A stretch of DNA of 64,000 nt from JACVRW01 sp963728495 (GTDB taxonomy: Bacteria > Actinomycetota > Thermoleophilia > Solirubrobacterales > Thermoleophilaceae), in NCBI GenBank assembly GCA_963728495.1, contig CAVSKI010000001.1:124001-188000 (forward strand), in the 5' to 3' direction. Positions 6,880 to 15,298 of the stretch are shown piece after piece; within the stretch, counting starts at the first letter, position 1, and each line of letters opens with the position of its first letter. The position numbers were made by a program, and so were the translations under genes. The notes beneath the pieces were generated by a model. That model was not told where the DNA came from. It saw only the letters and a program-made list of their open reading frames with translations, and ran no database searches.

Positions 6880-9368
6880 TGGCCCGCCCCGAGATCAACT
6901 GGATCTCCTTCGAGATCGACGGTAAGGAGGTGCGCGCTCCCGAGGGCGCGATGCTCGTCGACGCGGCCAAGTACGGCGACGTCGAGATTCCCTACTTCTG
7001 TTACGAGCCCAAGCTCGGCCAGCCGGTGGGAGCGTGCCGCATGTGCCTGGTCGAGATCGAGGGGATACCGAAGCTCCAGACCTCCTGCTCCACGCCGGTG
7101 CGCGACGGCATGGTGGTCAACACCACCTCGGACCGCGTGCGCCACGCCCAGAACGCGGTGGTCGAGTTCCTGCTCGTAAACCATCCGCTCGACTGCCCGG
7201 TCTGCGACAAGGGTGGCGAGTGCCCGCTGCAGGACATCTCCTACGGGTGGGGGGCGGGACGCTCGCGATTCATCGAGCCCAAGCGCCACTTCAAGAAGCC
7301 GCTCGAGCTGTCGCCGCTGGTGGCCATCGACCGCGAGCGCTGCATCCTCTGCTACCGCTGCGTGCGTTTCTCGCAGGAGGTGGCCGAGGACTACCAGCTG
7401 GTGTTCCTCGAGCGCGGGGACCACACCTTCGTCGGCACACACGACGGGCGCCCCTACGTCGCTCCGTTCAGCGGCAACATCATCGAGCTGTGCCCCGTTG
7501 GTGCGCTCACCTCGAGGGCCTACCGCTTCCGGGCGCGGCCCTGGGATATCGAGAACGCGGGCACGGTGTGCACGATGTGTCCCTCCCAGTGCAACGTCGA
7601 GCTGACGCTGCGCGACGACGCCAAGGTCGTGCGCGTGCTGGCCCGCGACCCCGGCAACCCCGATGTGGATGACGGCTGGCTGTGCGACAAGGGCCGCTTC
7701 GGCTATCAGTCCTTTCGCTCCGAGGAGCGGATCACCGCGCCGATGGTCCGCGATGGCGGCTTCATGCGTGAGGTCTCGTGGGAGCGCGCGCTCTCCGAGG
7801 CGGCCGCCGCTCTGAAGAAGTCGGGCGAGCGCACTCGGGCGATGGTGGGGGGCGGGGCCACGAACGAGGAGGGCTTCCTGGTGCAGCACCTCCTGCGCGA
7901 GGCCCTCGGCTCGCCCCATGTGGACTCGCGCGGCGCCGGGCCTCTCTCCGGCCCCCACGCTCGCGCGCTCGCGCGTCCCGAGCTCTCGGCCGGCGTATCG
8001 GACATCGACCACGCCGGCGCGATCCTCGTACTCGACACCGAGCTCGTGGACGAGGCGCCGATCCTCGACCTACGCGTGCGCAAGGCGGTGCGCCGCAACG
8101 GCGCGCGCCTGGTGGTGGCGAGCTCCCGGCCCTCGACGCTCGACCCCAACGCGAGCGCCGCGCTGCGCTTCTCGCCCGGCGCCGCCGAGGCGGCGCTGGG
8201 GGCTCTGGCGGCGTCGCTCGGGAGCGCACGCGCCTCGTCGGCCTCGCTTGACGAGCTGGCTCGCAAGGCCCGGGCCTCCGAGGGCTTTCGGGCCGGCGCG
8301 CACCCCGCCGGGCGCTCGGGCAACGGCGCCGACCCCTCCGCGAGTGCGGTGCGCGCGGCCGCCGACGTGCTGCGCGGCGCCGGTGACGTGGTCGTGATCT
8401 GGGGCGAGCGGGTGGCCTCCGGCGAGCGCGGCGGACAAGCCCTCGAGGCTCTGCTCGCACTGGCCGGCGCGCTCGGCGTGGCCGGTCGCGAGGAATCGGG
8501 GATGATCGAGATCCCGGCCACCGCCAACGGACGCGGCCTGCGCGAGGTGGGCTGCCTGCCCGGCCTGGGGCCGGGCTTGAGAGATGTGTCCACCGAGGCC
8601 GCCGAGCCGGGCGATACCGGGGCGCTCCTGCTTTTCGAGAGCGAGCTGCCGCCCTCCACGCTCGAGGACGCCGGCGCCGTCATAGCCTTTGCCGGTTTTC
8701 TGGACGACGCCCTCGAGGAGCACGCCGACATCATCTTCCCGGCCCAGCCCTACTCCGAGAAGGAGGGTACGGTCACCCACCCCGACGGTCGCCTGCAGCG
8801 CGTGCGCCAGGCGCTCGGCCACGCCGGCGAGGTTCGGGCGGGATGGGCCGTGCTCGAGGATCTGTGTGAGCGACTGGGCGCCGGCACAGGAGCGCTGACC
8901 GCGCCGATGGTCACCGCGCGGCTGACCGAGGCCGTGCCCTTCTACGCCGGCCTCACGCTCGACGAGATCGGCGGCCTGGGTGTGCGCTGGCCTCGGCGCG
9001 ACGCGGCCGAGGCGCTCGGCGCGGAGGAGCTGTCCGATGAGCCCCTCTCCGATCCGCCCGCCGCCACCGACGGGCTCCACCTGAGGAGCGCGGCCACGCT
9101 CTGGAGCGGCCCCGAGACCGAGCATTCGCCCTCGCTTCGCTTCCTCTCCTCGCGTGCGCGCGCGGAGATCTCTGTGGAGGACGCCCGCCGAGTCGGTGTG
9201 GACAGCGGCGATGCCGTTCAGGTCGCCGCCGGCGGCGAGACCGTGGAGGCCACCGCGGTGGTGCGCACCGGCGTTCCCGAGGGGAGCGTGTTCCTGATCG
9301 GAGGGCAGCTGGCCGACGGCCCGGCCGAACTGGAGGCCGCCCGCGAGCGGTCGGAGGTTCGCGCCTGA
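6879..9368 (+). CDS. nuoG: NADH-quinone oxidoreductase subunit G
   Basis: This 829-residue 75 kDa-type subunit carries the electron chain of the peripheral arm. In order it has a 2Fe-2S ferredoxin domain (YFCYEPKLGQPVGACRMC), a His/Cys-ligated 4Fe-4S site (HPLDCPVCDKGGECPLQ), a 4Fe-4S site (CILCYRCVRFSQEV plus ELCPVGAL), and the extra N7-type site (CTMCPSQC with WLCDKGRFGYQ) known from a subset of bacteria. A molybdopterin-oxidoreductase-like domain follows from about residue 280. That domain is Ala/Gly/Ser-rich and divergent, as is usual where no molybdenum is bound. The stop overlaps the nuoH ATG. Confidence 0.95.
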   Translation: MARPEINWISFEIDGKEVRAPEGAMLVDAAKYGDVEIPYFCYEPKLGQPVGACRMCLVEIEGIPKLQTSCSTPVRDGMVVNTTSDRVRHAQNAVVEFLLVNHPLDCPVCDKGGECPLQDISYGWGAGRSRFIEPKRHFKKPLELSPLVAIDRERCILCYRCVRFSQEVAEDYQLVFLERGDHTFVGTHDGRPYVAPFSGNIIELCPVGALTSRAYRFRARPWDIENAGTVCTMCPSQCNVELTLRDDAKVVRVLARDPGNPDVDDGWLCDKGRFGYQSFRSEERITAPMVRDGGFMREVSWERALSEAAAALKKSGERTRAMVGGGATNEEGFLVQHLLREALGSPHVDSRGAGPLSGPHARALARPELSAGVSDIDHAGAILVLDTELVDEAPILDLRVRKAVRRNGARLVVASSRPSTLDPNASAALRFSPGAAEAALGALAASLGSARASSASLDELARKARASEGFRAGAHPAGRSGNGADPSASAVRAAADVLRGAGDVVVIWGERVASGERGGQALEALLALAGALGVAGREESGMIEIPATANGRGLREVGCLPGLGPGLRDVSTEAAEPGDTGALLLFESELPPSTLEDAGAVIAFAGFLDDALEEHADIIFPAQPYSEKEGTVTHPDGRLQRVRQALGHAGEVRAGWAVLEDLCERLGAGTGALTAPMVTARLTEAVPFYAGLTLDEIGGLGVRWPRRDAAEALGAEELSDEPLSDPPAATDGLHLRSAATLWSGPETEHSPSLRFLSSRARAEISVEDARRVGVDSGDAVQVAAGGETVEATAVVRTGVPEGSVFLIGGQLADGPAELEAARERSEVRA

Positions 9369-10352
9369 TGCTCGAGAGCACGGTGATCATGATCGTCAAG
9401 TCGATCGTAATCTTTGCCGTGCTGCTGCAGATGGTGCCCCTGGTGCTTCTCGGCGAGCGCAAGCTGCTGGGCCGCTTCCAGTCGCGCATCGGCCCCAACC
9501 GGGTGGGGCCCTACGGAATGATGCAGCCGATCGCCGACGTGCTCAAGCTGCTGTCCAAGGAGGCCTTCACCCCCGCCGCGGCCGTGCCCTGGATGATGGC
9601 CATCGCCCCGTTGATCTCGGTGACCACGGCGGTGGCCACCATGGCCGTCCTCCCCTTCGGGCCCTACGACGCATGGGGCGGCGGGTTCGGCCTGTACGGC
9701 ATCGACGTCTCGATCGGCCTGCTCTACTTCTTCGCCTTCGGCTCGCTCGCCTTCTACGGCCTCGTCCTGGGCGGCTGGGCATCCGGGCTCCAAGTACTCC
9801 TTCCTCGGCGCCATGCGCGGGGCCGCCCAGCTGATCTCCTACGAGGTGGCGCTCGGCCTGTCGCTGCTGGGCGTGGCCATGACGGCGGGCTCGTTGTCGC
9901 TGGTGGACATCGTCGAGTCCCAGGACGGCGTCTGGTTCGTGGTACCTCAGTTCGTGGGCTTCCTGATCTTCATGGTGGCCGGCTTCGCGGAGACCAACCG
10001 CGCCCCGTTCGACCTGCCCGAGGGCGACGCCGAGATCGTCGGCGGCTACAACACCGAGTACGGCGGAATGCGCTTCGGGTCGTACTTCATGGCGGAGTAC
10101 ATGGAGATCCTGATCATCTCGGGCATTGCGGCCGCGTGCTTCCTCGGCGGCTGGCACGGGCCAGGCCCCGAAGCGCTGGCGCCGCTGTGGATGCTGCTCA
10201 AGATCGCCGCGGGCGCGGTCTTCTTCATCTGGATTCGCGCTTCGCTGCCCCGCCTGCGCTACGACCAGCTCATGTCCTTCGGCTGGAAGATCCTGCTGCC
10301 GCTGGCAACGCTCAATGTCCTCGTAACCGCGATCGTCCTGGTGGTGACATAG
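9368..10352 (+). CDS. nuoH: NADH-quinone oxidoreductase subunit H, interrupted by a one-base frameshift
   Basis: This membrane subunit links the quinone chamber to the proton pumps. The first ~139 residues (ERKLLGRFQSRIGPNRVGP, then ADVLKLLSKEAF) are read from ATG 9368. The remainder (MRGAAQLISYEVALGLSL, FAETNRAPFDLPEGDAE, YGGMRFGSYFMAEY) lies in the next frame and ends at TAG 10350-10352. The switch is at 9785-9787, where atccgggctcc replaces the expected atccggctcc: one extra G. Removing it gives a continuous 327-residue protein of normal NuoH length reading GWASGSKYSFLGAMRG across the join. Because nuoH is needed for complex I and all 13 other genes are intact, an assembly/sequencing error is the likely cause. 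Confidence 0.93.
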
Positions 10353-10354
10353 CA

Positions 10355-10891
10355 GTGAGTCCAGCGGATTGGCAAGGAGCAGCGAAACCGGTCGAGCGCG
10401 GACCCGAGCCCGGCGGCGTGGGTGCCGTTTACCGCGTGTTCGGCGAGACCCTTCGCGGGCTCAAGACAACGCTGGGGAGAGTGACCGAGGGTCACCACGT
10501 GATCCAGTATCCGGAGGAGAAGACGCCTGTCTATCCGCGCTTTCGCGGCCGCCACAAGCTGCACCGTTTCGAGGACACGCAGCTCGAGAAGTGCGTGGGC
10601 TGCTCGCTGTGCGCGGCCGCCTGCCCGGCCAAGTGCATCCGCGTGGTGGCCGCCGAGAACACGCCCGAGAAACAGGTGTCGGCCGGCGAGCGCTACGCCG
10701 CGGTCTACGAGATCAACATGACCCGCTGCATCTTTTGCGGCTACTGCGAGGTCGCCTGTCCCTTCGACGCCATAACGATGGGCAACGACTACGAGATGGC
10801 CGACTACCACCGCTCCGACCTGATCTTCACGAAGGAGATGCTGCTGGCCGACCCACCGGAGCACACCCCGCTCCGTCGCGAGGGCGAATAG
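10355..10891 (+). CDS. nuoI: NADH-quinone oxidoreductase subunit I (two 4Fe-4S)
   Basis: This 178-residue ferredoxin-like subunit carries clusters N6a and N6b. Both sites are complete: CVGCSLCAAACPAKC and CIFCGYCEVACPFDA, each C-x2-C-x2/3-C-x3-C. The GTG at 10355 is two bases after the nuoH stop. The same frame runs upstream into the frameshifted nuoH, which makes an apparent NuoH-NuoI fusion, but that is an artefact of the extra G at 9785. The N-terminal ~30 residues are polar, then an amphipathic segment (VYRVFGETLRGLKTTLGRV) leads into the core. The order H-I-J is canonical. Confidence 0.95.
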   Translation: MSPADWQGAAKPVERGPEPGGVGAVYRVFGETLRGLKTTLGRVTEGHHVIQYPEEKTPVYPRFRGRHKLHRFEDTQLEKCVGCSLCAAACPAKCIRVVAAENTPEKQVSAGERYAAVYEINMTRCIFCGYCEVACPFDAITMGNDYEMADYHRSDLIFTKEMLLADPPEHTPLRREGE

Positions 10892-10896
10892 CCGCG

Positions 10897-11505
10897 ATGT
10901 GGTTCGAGCAGGTCCTGTTCTTCGTGGCGGGCCTCGGAGCGATCGCGGGCGCGCTCGGCGTGGTCATCCTGCGCAACCCGTTCTACTCCGTGCTGGCTCT
11001 CGTGGGCCACCTGATCGCCCTCGCTCTGCTCTTCCTGTTGCTGCACGCCGAGTTCCTGGCCGCGGGGCAGGTTGTGGTCTACGCCGGCGCGGTGATGGTC
11101 CTCTACATCTTCGTGGTGGCCTATATCGGCGGCTCGGATGAGCCGCTGCGCCCCGAGGGAGGGCTCATCAGCGCGTTCGGCCCGCTGTTCGCCGTCGCGA
11201 TCGGCATCGAGCTCTGCATCGCCTTCGTGGCCAGCGGGCTCAAGGCGCTCGACACTCAGGGCGCCGACCTGCCGGGCGGCTTCGGCGAGCCGGCGTCGAT
11301 CGGTGAGCTGCTGCTGACCGACTACCTGGTGGCCTTCGAAGCTGCTTCCTATCTCCTTCTGGTGGCCGCCGTGGGCGCCGTCGTGCTGGCCCGCCGCCGG
11401 CGCGGGCTCGAGGACATGGCCGCAGTGGCTCCACGCGGCGAGGGACCTGTCTCTCACGAGCCCGGCCCCCCCGCGCGCGAGGAGACCCTGGAGGTGCGGG
11501 TCTAA
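10897..11505 (+). CDS. nuoJ: NADH-quinone oxidoreductase subunit J
   Basis: This 202-residue membrane subunit has five hydrophobic helices. The conserved third-helix region GQVVVYAGAVMVLYIFVVAY carries the pi-bulge segment of the proton path in complex I. The ATG at 10897 is five bases after the nuoI stop. The 50-residue hydrophilic C-terminal tail (EDMAAVAPRGEGPVSHEPG) is variable in the family. The stop is three bases before the nuoK start. Confidence 0.94.
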   Translation: MWFEQVLFFVAGLGAIAGALGVVILRNPFYSVLALVGHLIALALLFLLLHAEFLAAGQVVVYAGAVMVLYIFVVAYIGGSDEPLRPEGGLISAFGPLFAVAIGIELCIAFVASGLKALDTQGADLPGGFGEPASIGELLLTDYLVAFEAASYLLLVAAVGAVVLARRRRGLEDMAAVAPRGEGPVSHEPGPPAREETLEVRV

Positions 11506-11508
11506 GCC

Positions 11509-11808
11509 GTGGACATCTCCTGGTTCCTCGTCCTCTCGGCCTTCATCTTCGCCATCGGAGCCGCCGGAGTGCTGACCCGGCGCAACCCGCTGGTGGTGCT
11601 GCTCTGCCTGGAGCTGATGCTCAACGCCGGCAACCTCGCGCTGATCGCCTTCGCGCGCATGCACGGCAATGAGGCGGGTCAGGTATTTGCGCTGATCGTG
11701 ATGGTCATCGCCGCCTGTGAGGTCGTGATCGGCCTGGGAATCATCGTCGCGATGTACCGCAGCCAGTTGCCCATCGATGTCGATGAGATGTCGGAACTGC
11801 GCGGATGA
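11509..11808 (+). CDS. nuoK: NADH-quinone oxidoreductase subunit K
   Basis: This small membrane subunit of 99 residues has three helices and starts with GTG. The conserved glutamates of the proton channel are present in VVLLCLELMLNAGNLALIAF and in IVMVIAACEVVIGLGIIVAM. Length and motif spacing match the family, which is homologous to MrpC of Na+/H+ antiporters. The 3' end overlaps the ATG of nuoL by four bases. Confidence 0.95.
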   Translation: MDISWFLVLSAFIFAIGAAGVLTRRNPLVVLLCLELMLNAGNLALIAFARMHGNEAGQVFALIVMVIAACEVVIGLGIIVAMYRSQLPIDVDEMSELRG

Positions 11809-13814
11809 GCGCCACTTCATACGGCTGGCTGGTCCTCGCCTTCCCGCTGACCGGCACGCTGGTCGTCTCGCTGTGCTGGCGCGTTCTGCCCGGGCGCCTG
11901 GCGGGCTGGATCGCGAGCGGGGCGATCCTCGGTGCCTTCCTGTCGGCGATCGGCGCCCTGGTGAACCTGCAGGACCATCCCGCCGACGACCGCTCGCTGG
12001 TGGACTCGGCCTGGACGTACGCCTCCACCGGCGACTTCAACGTCGACCTGGCCATCCTCATCGACCCGCTGTCGGTGTTCATGTGCCTCGTGGTCAGCGG
12101 GGTGTCGTTCCTCATCCACATCTACTCGGTGTCCTACATGGGCGGCGACCACGGCTACGCGCGTTACTTCGCCTACCTCAACTTCTTCGTCTTCTCGATG
12201 CTGGTGCTGGTGCTGGCGGCGAACTTCGTGGTGCTGATCATCGGCTGGGCCTTCGTGGGCGCCGCCTCCTACCTGCTGATCTCCTTCTGGTACCGGCGCA
12301 CCACCGCAACCGGCGCGGGCATCAAGGCCTTCGTGATCAACGTGATCGGCGACGTTGGCCTGGTCATTGCCGCCTTCCTGCTGCTCAACGGGACCGGCGC
12401 GCTCGACTATGCGGGCGTCTTCGCCGGCGCCGAGGAGGCCTTCGGATTCAACGACGGCACGCTCGTGGCGGCCTGCCTGCTGATCCTGGTGGGCGCCTTC
12501 GCCAAGTCCGCCCAGCTGCCGCTGCACACCTGGCTGCCCGACGCCATGGAGGGCCCCACGCCGGTCTCGGCCCTGATCCACGCGGCCACCATGGTCACCG
12601 CCGGCGTCTACCTGATCGCGCGCTGCTACCCGCTTTTCGAACTGGCCCCCACCGCGGCGGACATAGGGGCGGTGATCGGCACGGCCACGCTCGTGTTCGC
12701 CGCCACGGTCGCGCTGGTGGTGACCGACCTCAAGCGCGTGATCGCCTATTCGACGATCTCCCAGATCGGATACATGATCCTCGGCGTGTGTGTGGCCGCC
12801 TACAGCGCCGGCCTGTTCCACCTGATGACTCACGCGTTCTTCAAGGCGCTGCTGTTCATGGGCGCCGGCTCGGTGATCGGCGCGATGGCGGGCATCCAGG
12901 ACCTCGACCGCATGGGCGGCTTTCGCAAGGCGATGCCCTTCACGTTCGTCACCTTCACCATCGGCGCCCTGTCGCTGTCCGGGTTCCCGCTCTTCGCCGG
13001 CTGGTTCTCCAAGGACGAGGTCCTGGCCTTCACGATCAACCGCGGAGGCGCGTACGTGGTGCTCGCTCTCGCCGGCTACCTGGCGGCGGGGCTGACCGCC
13101 TTCTACGCCTTCCGGATGGTGTTCCGGGTCTTCTTCGGCGATCCCGTGCCCGAGGCGGTGGAGCTCGAGGGCGGGCACGCGGCTCACGCGGAGCCGGCCA
13201 ACCCGCTGACCGGAGAGCCCGAGGACACGGACGTCGGCTTCCCCGGCCCCGAGCACCACTTCGCCGAGGAGGCCTCCCCGATGAAGGCCGCGATGGGGCC
13301 GCTGGCGGTGCTGGCCATCATCGGCGGCTGGGTGGGGATACCGGGCCTGACCGACACGCTGGAGACCTTCCTCGAGCCCACCTTCGAGGACTCGCGCTTC
13401 GCCGATACCCATCCCACCGTCGCGGCCGAGTGGATGGGCTTGGCCGTGGGCGGCATCGTGGCCACCGCGGGCATCGCGGTGGCCTACGTGATGTTCGTGC
13501 GGCGACGCGGGATGACGCGCGGCCTGGTTGAGCGCTTCGGCGCGGTGCACAACTTCCTGATCCACAAGTGGTATTTCGACGAGCTCTACGGCGCCGTGTT
13601 CGTGCGGCCGCTGGCCACTGCCGGCTCGTTCGGGCGGCGGGTGATCGAAACCGAGTTCGTGCAGGGCTTCATCGTCGGCGGCGCCACCGGCGTGGTGCGC
13701 GCCGGGACCTCGATAGCGCGAGCGGTGCAGACCGGCTACCTCCGCGCCTATGCGCTGCTGCTGCTGTTTGGCGCAGCCGCGCTGCTCCTCTATTTCCTGA
13801 TCGCCTCTACATGA
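11805..13814 (+). CDS. nuoL: NADH-quinone oxidoreductase subunit L (distal proton pump)
   Basis: This 669-residue antiporter-like subunit sits at the tip of the membrane arm. Conserved core sequences include KSAQLPLHTWLPDAMEGPTP with pump lysine and histidine, ALIHAATMVTAGVYLIAR and FHLMTHAFFKALLFMGAGS. A hydrophilic, His- and acid-rich loop occupies residues ~450-485 (GGHAAHAEPANP, GPEHHFAEE). The C-terminus carries the lateral helix typical of NuoL and a final hydrophobic helix. It overlaps nuoK and nuoM at both ends by four bases. Confidence 0.96.
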   Translation: MSATSYGWLVLAFPLTGTLVVSLCWRVLPGRLAGWIASGAILGAFLSAIGALVNLQDHPADDRSLVDSAWTYASTGDFNVDLAILIDPLSVFMCLVVSGVSFLIHIYSVSYMGGDHGYARYFAYLNFFVFSMLVLVLAANFVVLIIGWAFVGAASYLLISFWYRRTTATGAGIKAFVINVIGDVGLVIAAFLLLNGTGALDYAGVFAGAEEAFGFNDGTLVAACLLILVGAFAKSAQLPLHTWLPDAMEGPTPVSALIHAATMVTAGVYLIARCYPLFELAPTAADIGAVIGTATLVFAATVALVVTDLKRVIAYSTISQIGYMILGVCVAAYSAGLFHLMTHAFFKALLFMGAGSVIGAMAGIQDLDRMGGFRKAMPFTFVTFTIGALSLSGFPLFAGWFSKDEVLAFTINRGGAYVVLALAGYLAAGLTAFYAFRMVFRVFFGDPVPEAVELEGGHAAHAEPANPLTGEPEDTDVGFPGPEHHFAEEASPMKAAMGPLAVLAIIGGWVGIPGLTDTLETFLEPTFEDSRFADTHPTVAAEWMGLAVGGIVATAGIAVAYVMFVRRRGMTRGLVERFGAVHNFLIHKWYFDELYGAVFVRPLATAGSFGRRVIETEFVQGFIVGGATGVVRAGTSIARAVQTGYLRAYALLLLFGAAALLLYFLIAST

Positions 13815-15298
13815 CGATCCACCTCACAATCGTGCTGTTCCTGCCGCTTGCCACCGGCCTGCTGGGGGCGCTGCTCCCGCGCGGGCTGGCGCGCTGGAGC
13901 GTGCTGGCCGGCACCGTTGCCGTGCTGGCCTACGCGATCGCGATGCTGATCGACTTCGAGTCGGGCGGCGGTTTGCAGTGGATCACCGACGACGAGTGGA
14001 TCCCCGAGCTCGGGATTCGCTACCAGCTCGGGCTGGATGGGCTCAACCTGTTCATGGTCGCCCTGACCGCCGCGTCCTGGGTGCCCTGCACGCTCATCGC
14101 CGCCTTCAGCGAGCAGGAGCGGCCCAAGCTCTTCTTCTTCTGGATGGCGCTCGGTGAGACCGCCGTGCTGGGCGCCTTCATGGCCCAGGACCTGGCGCTG
14201 TTCATCGTCTTCTTCGACCTGATGCTCGTGCCCTTCTACTTCATGATCGGCGGCTGGGGCTCGGGCGACCGAGTGCGGGCCACGACCAAGTTCGTGATCT
14301 ACACGCTGGCCGGCTCTCTGCTCATGCTGGCGGCGGCGATCGCGCTCGGAGTGCTGGCCACTCCCGAGGGCGGCGAGATCTCCTTCTCGCTGGCCGAGCT
14401 GCAACGGCGCTCGCTGGCCGAGGGCAGCCAGCAGTGGATCGTGCTCCTGTTCGCGCTGGCCTTCTTCGTCAAGGCGCCGCTGTTCCCGCTGCACGGGTGG
14501 GTGCCGGAGACCTACCGCTCCTCGCCGATCGTGACGATCGCCCTGTTGTCGGCCGTGCTCTCCAAGGTCGGCGTCTACGGCTTCCTGCGCATCGTGCTGC
14601 CGATCATGCCCGAGGGCTCCCAGCACTGGCAGGAGCTGTTCATCATCCTCGCCGTCTTCTCGATCCTGTACGGCTCGATCCTGGCCTTCTCGCAGGACAA
14701 CGTGCGCCTGGTGGTGGCCTACTCCTCCATCGCGCAGCTCGGCTTCATCGTGCTGGGGATCTTCGCCCTCGACGACAAGGGCGCCCAGGGTGCGGTGCTG
14801 CAGATGGTCAACCACGGCATCGTGGTGGTGGCCCTGTTCTTGATCATCAGCGTGGTGGCGACACGGGCGGACGGCAGCGAGTCGCTCGCCGAGCTCGGCG
14901 GGGTGGCCTTCCGCGCGCCGGTGCTGGCGGCGCTCTTCTTGATCGTCACGCTGGCCACGCTGGCCATGCCGGGGTCGGCCAACTTCGTGGGTGAGATCCT
15001 CATCCTCTTCGGCGCCTTCGAGGACAAGCTGGTCTACGGGCTCCTGGCGAGCATCGGCGTGGTGCTGGCGGCGGTCTACATGATCCGCGTGTTCCAGCGG
15101 GTGATGCACAACCGGGTGGGGCCGGCGGTCGAGTCGCGCGAGATCGACACCCTGCACCTGGCGGCCATCGCGCCGCTGGTGGCGGTGATCGTGGCACTCG
15201 GTCTCTATCCGAACTTCATCGTCGACCGCACCGAGCAGGCCACCACCGCGTCGATCGAAGCGGCCCGCACCGTCGGCGAGGAGGTGGCCTCGCGATGA
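13811..15298 (+). CDS. nuoM: NADH-quinone oxidoreductase subunit M (proton pump)
   Basis: This 495-residue antiporter-like subunit has about 14 transmembrane helices. The key pump region is FVKAPLFPLHGWVPETY, and the conserved glutamate lies in WMALGETAVLGAFMAQDL. The ATG at 13811 sits in the nuoL stop overlap. The frame is open further upstream, but that portion is antisense-like noise from nuoL. The C-terminus overlaps the nuoN start by four bases. Confidence 0.95.
   Translation: MTIHLTIVLFLPLATGLLGALLPRGLARWSVLAGTVAVLAYAIAMLIDFESGGGLQWITDDEWIPELGIRYQLGLDGLNLFMVALTAASWVPCTLIAAFSEQERPKLFFFWMALGETAVLGAFMAQDLALFIVFFDLMLVPFYFMIGGWGSGDRVRATTKFVIYTLAGSLLMLAAAIALGVLATPEGGEISFSLAELQRRSLAEGSQQWIVLLFALAFFVKAPLFPLHGWVPETYRSSPIVTIALLSAVLSKVGVYGFLRIVLPIMPEGSQHWQELFIILAVFSILYGSILAFSQDNVRLVVAYSSIAQLGFIVLGIFALDDKGAQGAVLQMVNHGIVVVALFLIISVVATRADGSESLAELGGVAFRAPVLAALFLIVTLATLAMPGSANFVGEILILFGAFEDKLVYGLLASIGVVLAAVYMIRVFQRVMHNRVGPAVESREIDTLHLAAIAPLVAVIVALGLYPNFIVDRTEQATTASIEAARTVGEEVASR

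Noticed and set aside
9780..9790. Programmed ribosomal frameshift in nuoH
   Set aside because: No slippery heptamer or downstream structure stands out, and similar one-base indels occur in several unrelated genes, so an artefact is simpler.
9368..10891. A continuous reading frame joining NuoH and NuoI into one 507-residue protein
   Set aside because: The middle part is out-of-frame noise caused by the extra G at 9785; the true second half of NuoH is in the adjacent frame and NuoI has its own GTG at 10355.
12830..13039. Short minus-strand frames inside nuoL and other nuo genes
   Set aside because: Composition is that of antisense of membrane protein genes; no promoter or family resemblance.
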